A stretch of DNA of 64,000 nucleotides from Bifidobacterium aemilianum (GTDB taxonomy: Bacteria; Actinomycetota; Actinomycetes; Actinomycetales; Bifidobacteriaceae): positions 60,221 through 124,220 of the forward strand of contig NZ_PDCG01000006.1 in assembly GCF_003315635.1 (NCBI RefSeq), in the 5' to 3' direction. Both the position numbers and the translations under genes were made by a program. Position 1 is the first letter of the stretch; every line of letters starts with the position of its first letter. The notes under the pieces were generated by a model, which was given only the letters and a program-made list of their open reading frames with translations, was not told the DNA's origin and did not search any database. Below, piece after piece: positions 26,384 through 34,967 of the stretch.

Positions 26384-27178
26384 ATGAAGAGATATAGGAG
26401 TGCCCTGTTCAGGGGGCGGTGGGCTAGAGAAGGCCATGGGCGCAAGTGTGCTGGTTTTCGTCCGAGGCTACTGCCCGGTGACCCACCTATCGAACGGCTG
26501 CTGATACTCCTGATCGTGGCAATGGTGCTAGGTATCAGCCTGGGACTTATTCTGCCGAGGGTGAATGAGCCCGTGGGCCGTGTCACTGGTCAATCATTGG
26601 TGAATGGGCCGGTCGCTGATGCTTTGAATGCCTTGACGGTCAACGATAGGGTTTCTACGTATGGGTATAAGCGGGATTCCTTCGGATACCGGCAGGTCAG
26701 GAATTATGGCGATGACTGTGATGTGCGTGAGCATGTGCTGGCACGGGACTTGACCAATGTCAGTTACCGTTGGGCTGGCGATTGCAAGGTGGCATCGGGG
26801 GTTCTCCACGACCCCTACACCGGCAGAAACATCAACTTTGTGCGCGGCAAAGACACTAGCACTGCTGTGCAGATAGACCATGTAGTGGCCCTGGAGAATG
26901 CCTGGCAGTCTGGGGCAAACAGGTGGGACCAGGTACAACGCTACCGGTACGGCAACGACATGTACAATCTTCTGGCAGTCGACGGGCAAGCCAACCAGGA
27001 GAAGGGATCTGCCTCAGCTTCAGACTGGCTGCCCTCTAACATTACCTATCGCTGCGAGTATGCGGCCCGTCAGATTGGCGTCAAAAGCAAGTATCGGCTC
27101 ACTGTAACCAGCCAGGAGAAGGCTGCTATGCAGAAGGTTCTTCATCAATGCCCGGCCCAGCAACTTCCCTCCTCGTAA
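26384..27178 (+). CDS. Membrane-anchored or secreted HNH nuclease (DUF1524 type)
   Basis: A 264-residue protein. Residues about 38-58 are a single hydrophobic segment, so the nuclease domain should face outside. The DUF1524/HNH core is clear: VQIDHVVALENAWQSGA (Asp165, His166), then YNLLAVDGQANQEKGSASASDWLP (Asn195, Asn204, Lys207), the usual H-N-N/K metal centre. Cysteines at 112, 134, 224 and 256 could form two disulfides, which suits export. ATG 26384 is preceded by GGTGGGTG. Likely role: digestion of extracellular DNA for nutrients or competition. It is separated from the pilus operon by the long terminator and probably has its own promoter. Confidence 0.88.
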   Translation: MKRYRSALFRGRWAREGHGRKCAGFRPRLLPGDPPIERLLILLIVAMVLGISLGLILPRVNEPVGRVTGQSLVNGPVADALNALTVNDRVSTYGYKRDSFGYRQVRNYGDDCDVREHVLARDLTNVSYRWAGDCKVASGVLHDPYTGRNINFVRGKDTSTAVQIDHVVALENAWQSGANRWDQVQRYRYGNDMYNLLAVDGQANQEKGSASASDWLPSNITYRCEYAARQIGVKSKYRLTVTSQEKAAMQKVLHQCPAQQLPSS

Positions 27179-27287
27179 AGGGGGAGGAGAAAGCGGTGCC
27201 TTTGGATGGTCGATTTCTATGGTGAATTGAGGCTTGTGGTCTTGCGTGTCGGTACATGAAAGCGTTACATAAAAGACCTATACCCTT

Positions 27288-28745
27288 GTGAAGGACACAG
27301 AAAGCAAGAGCCAAATTGCTTGGAAAGTGAATGGTGGAATGGTCAGGGAAGAGGCTGGGCTGGGGACGGGTGACTTGTCGGGGCAGGGCGATGCCGGCAG
27401 CCAGGAACATGGTGTATCGGCCCCAGCCGGTACATTGTCTGAACCCGGCCAGCCCGTCAGACCGCTGGCCAAGCCTGTAACCCTGGATAGCAGCCGGCTG
27501 GCTGACGGTTTGGAGGAGGAGAAGTCCCCATCAGGTGGCCACGCCTTGGTATCCATCCTAGGACCGGCTTTCGTGGCGGCTGTCGCCTATGTGGACCCCG
27601 GCAATGTCGCAGCCAACATCACATCGGGTGCCCGCTACGGCTACCTGCTGGTCTGGGTCCTGGTCCTTGCCAATGCTATGAGCGTGCTCATCCAGTACCA
27701 GAGTGCCAAACTCGGTATCGTGACCGGCAAATCGCTACCTCAGATCCTAGGAGAGCGGCTCAGCGATGCGGGGCGCTATATGTTCTTCATGCAGGCAGAG
27801 GTCATCGCCATCGCAACCGACCTGGCCGAGGTGATTGGCGGTGCCATAGCCTTGAAGCTCCTGTTCGATCTGCCACTCTTTCTGGGTGGCTGCATCATCG
27901 GTCTGGTCTCTACCATCCTCCTGTGGTTCCAGGGGGGCAAGACCCATAGGATGTTCGAGATGGTGGTGATCGCTCTGCTGTTGGTCATCACTTTTGGCTT
28001 CATAGCCGGTCTTTTCGTTGATCCTCCTGACGGTATGGCAGTGGTCCAGGGGCTGATACCACGCTTTAGGGACACAGGTTCGGTCCTGATGGCCACCTCC
28101 ATTCTGGGCGCGACCGTCATGCCCCATGCCATCTACCTGCATTCCACCCTGGTCAACGACCACTATGCCAAGGGGGAGCGCAAACCCTCCATCAAGCGGC
28201 AGCTCAAGGGCAGCAAGATCGACGTGGTCTGGGCCCTGCTTCTGGCCGGCAGCGTCAACCTGGCCCTCTTGGTTCTGGCCGCCAACTCCCTCTATGGCAT
28301 GGAAGGCACCGATTCCATCGAGGGTGCCCAGCATGCTATCGCCACAGTGCTGGGGCCGACTGTGGGGGTAATCTTTTCGGTCGGTCTGCTGGCATCCTCT
28401 CTGTCCTCGACCTCGGTGGGTACCTACGCCGGGTCCGAGATCATGCGGGGGCTCCTCCATGTCAAGGCTCCCATGTGGGCCTGCCGGGTGGTGACCCTGG
28501 TGCCCGCACTGGTGGTGCTCTGGTTCTCCACCAATCCGACCTACGCTCTGATTGTGGGACAGGTGGTCCTGTCCATTGGCATACCCTTTGCCATCATTCC
28601 CCTCATGCGCTACACGCGCGACAAGGGACTCATGGGCCAGTACCGTGACGGCATGGTCAAGCATCTGATCTTCATTCTGGTGGCTGTGCTGATTGTGGCC
28701 CTCAACATCATGCTGGTCTACCTGACGGTGACCGGCCAGGCCTGA
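27288..28745 (+). CDS. mntH: Nramp-family manganese/divalent metal transporter
   Basis: Proton-coupled importer of Mn2+ (and Fe2+) in the cytoplasmic membrane. About 70 polar N-terminal residues precede the transporter core. The metal site is visible: DPGN in AFVAAVAYVDPGNVAANI (TM1) and the MPH motif in GATVMPHAIYLHS (TM6); about 11 membrane segments in all. Length 485 with the GTG start at 27288; no ribosome-binding site precedes it. A CTATAC-like -10 lies 4 nt upstream, so the mRNA may be leaderless, or translation may begin at ATG 27339. No MntR-type operator was recognised. Mn uptake would help an organism facing oxygen. A bidirectional hairpin follows. Confidence 0.93.
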   Translation: MKDTESKSQIAWKVNGGMVREEAGLGTGDLSGQGDAGSQEHGVSAPAGTLSEPGQPVRPLAKPVTLDSSRLADGLEEEKSPSGGHALVSILGPAFVAAVAYVDPGNVAANITSGARYGYLLVWVLVLANAMSVLIQYQSAKLGIVTGKSLPQILGERLSDAGRYMFFMQAEVIAIATDLAEVIGGAIALKLLFDLPLFLGGCIIGLVSTILLWFQGGKTHRMFEMVVIALLLVITFGFIAGLFVDPPDGMAVVQGLIPRFRDTGSVLMATSILGATVMPHAIYLHSTLVNDHYAKGERKPSIKRQLKGSKIDVVWALLLAGSVNLALLVLAANSLYGMEGTDSIEGAQHAIATVLGPTVGVIFSVGLLASSLSSTSVGTYAGSEIMRGLLHVKAPMWACRVVTLVPALVVLWFSTNPTYALIVGQVVLSIGIPFAIIPLMRYTRDKGLMGQYRDGMVKHLIFILVAVLIVALNIMLVYLTVTGQA

Positions 28746-28891
28746 GCTGGAAGATCGTGATTGGCCAGGTCTGAGCCTGTGGGCCTGACGACGAATGGCA
28801 TGTGCCGGCCGTAAGACTAGCGGAACCACCAGCAGTTATCCATACTTGACGGGTGCGCTCGCATCCCTGTGGAGGCAGCTGTGGGAGATAA

Positions 28892-28931
28892 CTATGGGGT
28901 CTGTGCCAAGCAATCGGCACAGACCCCATAG
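28892..28931. terminator. Bidirectional hairpin between mntH and the MFS gene
   Basis: CTATGGGGTCTGTGCC (28892-28907) pairs perfectly with GGCACAGACCCCATAG (28916-28931) around an 8-nt loop. It lies between convergent genes. Neither side has a strong T run. Confidence 0.7.
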
Positions 28932-28955
28932 CCTTCAGCATGTCACCGCAGGTTC

Positions 28956-30638
28956 TTACTTGCCGGGAACCTTCTTCCAGCTGGCGTTGATTCGCTTGTT
29001 GGCCTCCATGCTCCGGTGCATACGGGCCAGGGCCCGGTGGGTCATGTCATGGGTGGATCCTGCCCCGGACCCCTTGACCCCGAAGATGACCAGCAGGACC
29101 ATGATCAGGGCGATCAATGAGGAGGCATGCAGGGCCATCTGCACACCGAAGATGTTGGAGGCAATCTCATTAGCGTGACCGGGGCCCATGGCCTGGAAGC
29201 GTGCGGCTGCCGTCATCTCCATGGTGACGATGAGGACCGGGGAGCCGATGGCGCCGGCGATCTGCCTGGCCGTATTGGTGACGGCTGACCCGGCGGAGAC
29301 GGCCTTGGACTCCAGGCAGTTCAGCGACCAAGTGGTGATGGGCATGAGGACGAAGCCCATGCCAATCTGCCGGACAAACTGGAAGATGGAGATCCACCAG
29401 ATCCAGGTGTTGATATTGATGGAACTCATGGCCACGGTCCCTGCGAAAAGGGTGATGGAGCCGATCAGGGCCACCGGGCGGGCACCGAAGCGGTCCAGCA
29501 TCTTTCCGCCCATGAACTGGGCGATACATTGGCCCAGGGCGCCGGGCAGCATGATGAGACCGGACATGGTGGCGTCGAAGCCCCGGTCGTTCTGGATGAA
29601 GAGGGGGAGGATGACCGTTACGGAACTGAAGGCGAAGAAGCTCAGGGAGGCGCAGATGGTGCCGATGGTGAAGCTGTGGTTCTTCAGCACACCCAGATCC
29701 AAGAGGGGCGGCTGGACCTGGCGGAGCTTGTTGGCCTCAGCTGAGTTGGGGTCCTTGCCAGCTGAGATGCCCTGGCAGAGTTTGCTCTCGGCTTTTTTGA
29801 AGCGGCGGGCCTTGGCTATCTGCCGCAGGACAAACCAGGTGATGCCGCAGATGCCGATGACCAAGGGCAGCCAGACCAGGGGATTGGTGAAGGAATAGGA
29901 CTGGATGTTCGTGAAGCCGAACATCACGCCGCCGAACCCGAAGATGGACAGGGCCACCGAGAAGAAGTCGGCCTTGACGGTCTTGTCGTTGTCCACGAAA
30001 TTGTGGAGTCCGAAGATGGCCAGAACCAGGGCCAGGAGTCCGACGATGGCCAGGGAGAGGAAGATGGACCGCCAGCCGTTGGCGTCGGTCTGCCAGCCAC
30101 CGAAGGTGGGGCCTATAGCTGGTGCCACACTCATGGCCACGCCGACGGTGCCCATGGCCATGCCCCTGCGGGACATGGGGAAGATGGAGAAGACCGTGAT
30201 CTGCAGGACCGGCCACATGACACCCGACCCGATGGCCTCCAGGGTGCGGCCCAGCAGGACCAGGGAGAAGGTCGGCCCCACCCAGGCCAGCAGGGAGCCT
30301 ATGGTGAAGACGGTCATGGAGCTGATGACGATCTGCCTGGTGGAAAAGCGCCGTGTCAGATAGGCGGTGAGTGGCACCATGACACCCATGACCAGCTGAA
30401 TGATGGAGGTGAGCCATTGGCCGGTGGTCACCGAGATGTGGAATTCCTCAACAATGGTGGGTAGGGCGGCGCTCAGCTGCAGCTGGGTGAAGTTGCCCAC
30501 GAAGGTGATGAAGGTCAGGATGGCGATGGAGATGAAGGCCGGCCGTGACAGATGGCCGTTGACATAGGATTCCTCACTTGGCAGGACCTTGGAGAGGTTC
30601 CGCCAGCTACCGGTAGTCTTGACCTGATGCCCAGTCAT
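28956..30638 (-). CDS. MFS multidrug efflux transporter, DHA2 (14-segment) family
   Basis: Drug:proton antiporter-type membrane protein of 560 residues. It has the family pieces in order: GNFTQLQLSAALPTI in TM1, the TAYLTRRFSTRQI loop, motif C-like GVAMSVAPAIGPTFGGW in TM5, and the C-terminal half ending in a basic tail. A charged loop of about 50 residues (KKAESKLCQGISAGKDPNS...) separates the halves. The frame is open 26 codons further upstream; ATG 30638 is chosen because AGAAGTGG precedes it and family homology starts just after. Substrate unknown. An ACACC-4-GGTGT inverted repeat at 30769-30782 could be its operator. Confidence 0.88.
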   Translation of the reverse strand: MTGHQVKTTGSWRNLSKVLPSEESYVNGHLSRPAFISIAILTFITFVGNFTQLQLSAALPTIVEEFHISVTTGQWLTSIIQLVMGVMVPLTAYLTRRFSTRQIVISSMTVFTIGSLLAWVGPTFSLVLLGRTLEAIGSGVMWPVLQITVFSIFPMSRRGMAMGTVGVAMSVAPAIGPTFGGWQTDANGWRSIFLSLAIVGLLALVLAIFGLHNFVDNDKTVKADFFSVALSIFGFGGVMFGFTNIQSYSFTNPLVWLPLVIGICGITWFVLRQIAKARRFKKAESKLCQGISAGKDPNSAEANKLRQVQPPLLDLGVLKNHSFTIGTICASLSFFAFSSVTVILPLFIQNDRGFDATMSGLIMLPGALGQCIAQFMGGKMLDRFGARPVALIGSITLFAGTVAMSSININTWIWWISIFQFVRQIGMGFVLMPITTWSLNCLESKAVSAGSAVTNTARQIAGAIGSPVLIVTMEMTAAARFQAMGPGHANEIASNIFGVQMALHASSLIALIMVLLVIFGVKGSGAGSTHDMTHRALARMHRSMEANKRINASWKKVPGK

Positions 30639-30768
30639 GATCCACTTCTTTTCTTTGCTTCGCTGGTGTGATTCCCTGTGCGGGATATGGTGTGCCTGTG
30701 GCTGGGAAGGCACCATCCGTCAGCCGGAAGTCTTCCCCAGATTTGCCTTCATGCAACCTGACCAGCAT

Positions 30769-30782
30769 ACACCATCCGGTGT
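30769..30782. promoter_or_regulatory. Small inverted repeat upstream of the MFS gene
   Basis: ACACC (30769-30773) and GGTGT (30778-30782) with a 4-nt spacer, inside TGACC...GGTGTCA, about 130 nt before the start. It could bind an efflux repressor; no regulator gene is adjacent. The remaining ~130 nt up to the polysaccharide locus show nothing further. Confidence 0.25.
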
Positions 30783-30911
30783 CAAAATATAGATTGGAAG
30801 CTATGCGCCTGAATCATGTGATTTTGGACAGCTGGCGGCTACGACTGCGTCATTGTGCCTCTATTGTAATCAAAAGGCCGATTAATCGTCGTGTTACCGA
30901 GTGCTTTTCGA

Positions 30912-32306
30912 TCAAGTCTCTTGAGTGCTTTCCCCCGGCGATTTCAGTTGGGTCTGAACTCGATGGGTGAAACTGGTGAATTCCTCAAAGAAATAGCGCC
31001 ATTCAAGGTCAGGTTTCGCCGGGAATTGAACAACCATATAGTAGACACAGGAGAACAATATGAGGGTGAGCACTGTGCCCGCAGAGAAGATTCCAATGGA
31101 GTATTGGTCGATTGATGCAAGGATAATCCAGTAGAAGAGGTAAGCGTAACGGATGATCGCCACATTTGTATGGTTGTTCACGCCTTTGACCTTGATGGAG
31201 GCATACAGCCATGAGAAAACGAGCAGAACGAGGAAGGCCATCAGGCACATGCCAAAGAGTCCGAAGTCGTGGTAAGGGCGACGGAAGAAAGTATAGATGT
31301 TGCCTTTGGTAATGCCCAGAGGTCTCAGTTCCAGATGAACCGGACGGTGAAAGTCGGTGAGATGGAGTTTGTAGAGCAAGGAATAAACTCCAGGGAATGT
31401 CTCCTCGCCAAAGTGACTGGTGGGTTTGGCTTGGGACGGATCCATGATGTATTCGTTGAAATGCTGTATGGAACCCCCTGCATAGGTGGAGATGTATACG
31501 AAGAAAGACCGGCTGGTCTTTCTGCCAATCAGATTGGTGGCAAGGTAGAAGCCCAGAAAAGCGATTGGGATGCATGCCAAGATGCCGGCGATGAACTTCT
31601 TAGAATATTGATTTCTCCACCCGTTTCTGCTGTTGATGAGTATATATATAACCACGATGGCGAAACTTCCAAGACGCAGAAGTTCTTGCCTTCCGGAGCC
31701 CAGGAGAACCTGAATAGCGAATAGTGCTACAGGAACGCACAAAGTGCAGATCTTGGAGACTGGCGTATGCCGGTCGAGTACATTGCAGATGATGATGAAG
31801 GTGAAAACGTACCCGATGGCTGCCACGATTTTGGTTAGTATGGCAATCAGAGGGTTTAACGAAGCTATGACATGGTAGGACGTGGCATTGCGGTAGTGCC
31901 AGAGCAAGTTGGAACCGGGTGTATAACCATCTATGGCAGCGATTCTGACGATGTCTTGATAATAGAAGTAGAGGGTCAGGAGCTCAAGACAAACAACAAC
32001 AGCAATGGCAACGTATGAGACCTCAATTTTGGGTACTGGACGGCAGATTGGCTCTCTTACAATATCAGGAATACGAACGACCAGAATATTGGCGGCCAGT
32101 GCACACAGGAACCCTAGAGACATAATGACTATGGTCTTAGGGGCAAAATATATGTGCCAGCTTTTGAAGTTAAAACAAGCAATGGTTGTGCTGACAACAA
32201 AGACTGCCATCATGACCGTGAAGGGTTGAAAGATATCACGCTTGAGTATGAGATAACTAAGAACCAGTAAGGCTACCTCAATTGCGAGCAGTAGAAAAAT
32301 CAGCAT
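30912..32306 (-). CDS. Oligosaccharide repeat-unit polymerase (Wzy-type)
   Basis: A 464-residue membrane protein with about 10-12 hydrophobic segments and the loop features of Wzy/O-antigen polymerases: a long external loop (about 260-350) containing FVYISTYAGGSIQHFNEYI and TFFRRPYHDFGLFGM. It would join lipid-linked repeat units outside the membrane. ATG 32306 overlaps the end of the upstream glycosyltransferase gene by 7 nt, with GGGAAAGA directly before it, so the two are coupled. Base composition is more AT-rich than the flanks. The family call rests on topology and a few motifs, since Wzy proteins conserve little sequence. Confidence 0.8.
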   Translation of the reverse strand: MLIFLLLAIEVALLVLSYLILKRDIFQPFTVMMAVFVVSTTIACFNFKSWHIYFAPKTIVIMSLGFLCALAANILVVRIPDIVREPICRPVPKIEVSYVAIAVVVCLELLTLYFYYQDIVRIAAIDGYTPGSNLLWHYRNATSYHVIASLNPLIAILTKIVAAIGYVFTFIIICNVLDRHTPVSKICTLCVPVALFAIQVLLGSGRQELLRLGSFAIVVIYILINSRNGWRNQYSKKFIAGILACIPIAFLGFYLATNLIGRKTSRSFFVYISTYAGGSIQHFNEYIMDPSQAKPTSHFGEETFPGVYSLLYKLHLTDFHRPVHLELRPLGITKGNIYTFFRRPYHDFGLFGMCLMAFLVLLVFSWLYASIKVKGVNNHTNVAIIRYAYLFYWIILASIDQYSIGIFSAGTVLTLILFSCVYYMVVQFPAKPDLEWRYFFEEFTSFTHRVQTQLKSPGESTQET

Positions 32307-33478
32307 TCTTTCCCATCCGCAGCCAAGAACAGGTGTTCGTACTTCGCCACTATAGAATCCCAGCTGTAAGTTGTGCGAATACGATCTTTCGCCGCCTTAT
32401 TATATCGTTGGAGGTCTTTGGTTGTATAGGACTCAGCAGCATCAATCAGTTGAGAGAGACTCCCTATAGTCTTGTCCCAATATAAAGCAGCATCCTGCGC
32501 GACTTCGCGATTGAAACCGATATTGAGAAGCATATTGAGCTGTGTTGAAGCGAGGGCCTCGAGGAGACTGGGATTTGTTCCTCCGGCCTCGTGACCGTGG
32601 AGATACGCAAAGGCGTGGTCCCTGATGGATTGGAGTAAGGATTGGTCGTATACGGTACCTACAAACTTGATTCTGGAATCGGCCTTGAACCCTGTAGTAT
32701 TCTGCAGGCTTACGAAGAAGGCTCCTTCGGCCTTGGTGATGATGACAAGGTCCTTATGGGTGTGGGAGGCCATAAACTCACGGATCATGGTTTCGTAGTT
32801 ATTCTCAGGCACAAACCGTCCGACTATGAGGTAATAGTTCCGGTCGCTCACATGATGACGGCTAAACCAGGATTCAAGGGTCTTGCGTGTTTGTTCGGTT
32901 TCTTCATCGTGGAGGTTAGCTCCATAAGCGATAAATATTGTCTTCGGCTTGTAGACTTTGTATTCCCGATGTATGTATTGCTCAATGGTTGTGCTGTCGC
33001 AGACCAGCAAGTCTGCGTGTTTGACCATGAGTCTTTCGGAAATTTTCCAATATTTTCTGGTGGGAGCATTCCACTTGGCACGCTTCCACTCATGTCCGTC
33101 AGGATTGACGAAGAGAAGTCCTCCGAGCCTATGTATCCTTTTGAGATAATGGTGGATAAAAGGGCCTATACGGCATGCCAGAACATAGAAGATCGGTTGC
33201 TTGACATGGTTATCTCGCGCATATCCTATAGCCCAGGACAGAGCATCAAGATCATAGAAGATGGCTCGCGCGGAACCCAAGGGTCTCCACTGAATACGGT
33301 GACAATGAGCATTGTTGTTTATGAAATCCTGCTGACTTGGTTTGCTTTCCACAGCGCAGGCTACATGGTATTGAACGTCGGGAGAGACTCGATGCCCTGT
33401 GAGTTGTTCAACAAAAGTCTCGAACCCTCCGTAATTAGCCGGTAGGCCTTTGCAACCAATAATGAAAACATGTCTCAT
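32300..33478 (-). CDS. Glycosyltransferase with DUF1972 (Cps2T/rhamnosyltransferase-like)
   Basis: A 392-residue cytosolic GT-B enzyme of polysaccharide synthesis. The N-terminus HVFIIGCKGLPANYGGFETFVEQL is diagnostic of DUF1972 transferases (Cps2T type, often beta-1,4-rhamnosyl). The donor-binding half has YYLIVGRFVPENNYETMI and AYLHGHEAGGTNPSLLEALA, the usual E-x7-E region. ATG 33478 begins the conserved fold; AAGG lies 11 nt upstream. A run of 12 G (minus strand) lies 39 nt before the start, and the frame stays open through it to a stop at about 33541. With 11 or 14 G, an upstream ATG would join this frame. First gene of the wzy transcript. Confidence 0.9.
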   Translation of the reverse strand: MRHVFIIGCKGLPANYGGFETFVEQLTGHRVSPDVQYHVACAVESKPSQQDFINNNAHCHRIQWRPLGSARAIFYDLDALSWAIGYARDNHVKQPIFYVLACRIGPFIHHYLKRIHRLGGLLFVNPDGHEWKRAKWNAPTRKYWKISERLMVKHADLLVCDSTTIEQYIHREYKVYKPKTIFIAYGANLHDEETEQTRKTLESWFSRHHVSDRNYYLIVGRFVPENNYETMIREFMASHTHKDLVIITKAEGAFFVSLQNTTGFKADSRIKFVGTVYDQSLLQSIRDHAFAYLHGHEAGGTNPSLLEALASTQLNMLLNIGFNREVAQDAALYWDKTIGSLSQLIDAAESYTTKDLQRYNKAAKDRIRTTYSWDSIVAKYEHLFLAADGKEC

Positions 33479-33516
33479 ATGCAGCTGTACCTTCGCTCCT
33501 GTCAAAACAATCGTTT

Positions 33517-33528
33517 CCCCCCCCCCCC
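33517..33528 (-). repeat. G12 tract (C12 on plus strand) before the glycosyltransferase
   Basis: Twelve uninterrupted C on the plus strand, read as G12 in the transcript or spacer of the minus-strand glycosyltransferase gene. Long enough for slipped-strand mispairing. Confidence 0.9.
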
Positions 33529-33756
33529 TTAAGAAAGGCTAACAGGTGGTCTGTAGGAGCACGCATACTGAGGCTATTCCCATACAGTTCATTCAAGCCC
33601 TACTGGGGTTGTATGCAGCATGTTTGAGAGCACCTGCTTGCTTTTGGGACTGAATTCCTAGCCGTAGATTAATCCTCGAATCGTGTATGTTGTCCGCTAT
33701 ATTATGCTGGTAGGAGTCTAGAAATGGATTCAGTAAACTGAGGATAGGAGCTGCTG

Positions 33757-34947
33757 GTGCCTTCCACACCCAAAAATGAACTGGTAAGGGTGGTACCGGT
33801 CTCCACTCCAGCGAGTGCAAGAAACTCTAGTTTCGAGCTTTTGCGTATCATCGCTATGTTTCTGATACTAGTCAATCACCATGTTGGGCACAATACCTTT
33901 CCGGTTTCGTCAATGCCCTTTTCTAAACGCCAGTTCATATATTTCTGCTTTGAGTCGACCGGAACAGTGGGAGTTGCTGTCTTCTTCGGCATATCCTGCT
34001 GGTTCTTGTGCTCCGAGAAGCAGGGAATTCCTACGAACTTCGGAGGAGGGATTCTGCGCTCTTGGAAACGTATATGGATACTCGAACGCGAAGTACTCTT
34101 CTACAGCCTAATTCTTACCTTGTTCTTTGCGTGCTATGACAGCCCCCGTCTGACTTCTCGCTTGGTCTGGAAGTCCGTATTCCCGACAGCCACAGGGCTA
34201 TGGTGGTACGTTACAAGTTATGTGGTCTTCCTCCTTTTCTTCCCTCTCATCAGTGCTGGGTTGCATGGCCTTGGTCGCCAGGGCCATGGCTTGTTGGTGC
34301 TGTCCTTATTGCTGATATGGGGTGTTGCTACTTGTATTACCCCAATCAGGCTTTTTGATTTCAACGGCTTCAGTTTCGTTGGTTTTATCTATGAGTATGT
34401 GCTGATCTCTTATTGCCGCTGGTATATGAAGGAAGCGTCAGCGCGAATGGGTTGGGCCGCGGTTGGTCTGGGTGTGGTGATCATTATGGGATCTATCATA
34501 GTGATGCACAAGTTATACAAGTGGACAGGTGACCCCTTCTACCGTGCCAATCTTCTGTGGATGCACGGTCCTTTTAAGCTTCCGATTATGTTGATTGCTT
34601 TTGGAATGATACTCATCTCAGCCCGTGTGAAGTTCACCTCGTCCTATATCAATACCCTAGCCTCAACGACTTTTGGTATATATTTGATTCACGAATACCC
34701 CCTGATGAGGCAGTGGCTATCCCAGCTGGCCGATATCAGGCGCTTCTACGCCAGCACTGCCGCCCCACTTTACTCGCTAGGTATCTGCTTGTTGGTTTTC
34801 CTTGCATGTGCAGCCTTGGATATGATTCGGCAAGTCCTGTTCAAAATTACCTTTGACCGGCGAAAAGGGCACTGGTTTGACCTGTTGGTCGCCCGCTTTC
34901 GGGGGAGTGCTCGTCTCCAGGCTTGGAGACACCGATTAGACCGATGA
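33757..34947 (+). CDS. Membrane acyltransferase (acyltransferase 3 family)
   Basis: A 396-residue integral membrane protein with about 10 segments that would move acyl (often acetyl) groups onto a surface polysaccharide. It has the family's N-terminal SSFELLRIIAMFLILVNHH, with the active-site-like Arg and the His pair, and the late STTFGIYLIHEYPLM segment. Start GTG 33757 has AGGAG 6 nt upstream. It runs opposite to its neighbours; its promoter must lie in the 278-nt gap that also holds the G12 tract. It shares its opening and the C-terminal RQVLFKITFDRR stretch with the acyltransferase at 41520, so the two are paralogues. Confidence 0.88.
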   Translation: MPSTPKNELVRVVPVSTPASARNSSFELLRIIAMFLILVNHHVGHNTFPVSSMPFSKRQFIYFCFESTGTVGVAVFFGISCWFLCSEKQGIPTNFGGGILRSWKRIWILEREVLFYSLILTLFFACYDSPRLTSRLVWKSVFPTATGLWWYVTSYVVFLLFFPLISAGLHGLGRQGHGLLVLSLLLIWGVATCITPIRLFDFNGFSFVGFIYEYVLISYCRWYMKEASARMGWAAVGLGVVIIMGSIIVMHKLYKWTGDPFYRANLLWMHGPFKLPIMLIAFGMILISARVKFTSSYINTLASTTFGIYLIHEYPLMRQWLSQLADIRRFYASTAAPLYSLGICLLVFLACAALDMIRQVLFKITFDRRKGHWFDLLVARFRGSARLQAWRHRLDR

Positions 34948-34967
34948 GCTGTGGTCTAATCGGTGTC
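34928..34967. terminator. Bidirectional terminator covering both convergent stop codons
   Basis: GACACCGATTAGACC (34928-34942) pairs perfectly with GGTCTAATCGGTGTC (34953-34967) around a 10-nt loop. The plus-strand acyltransferase stop (34945-34947) lies in the loop and the minus-strand RgpF-type stop (34936-34938) in the stem. Confidence 0.8.
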
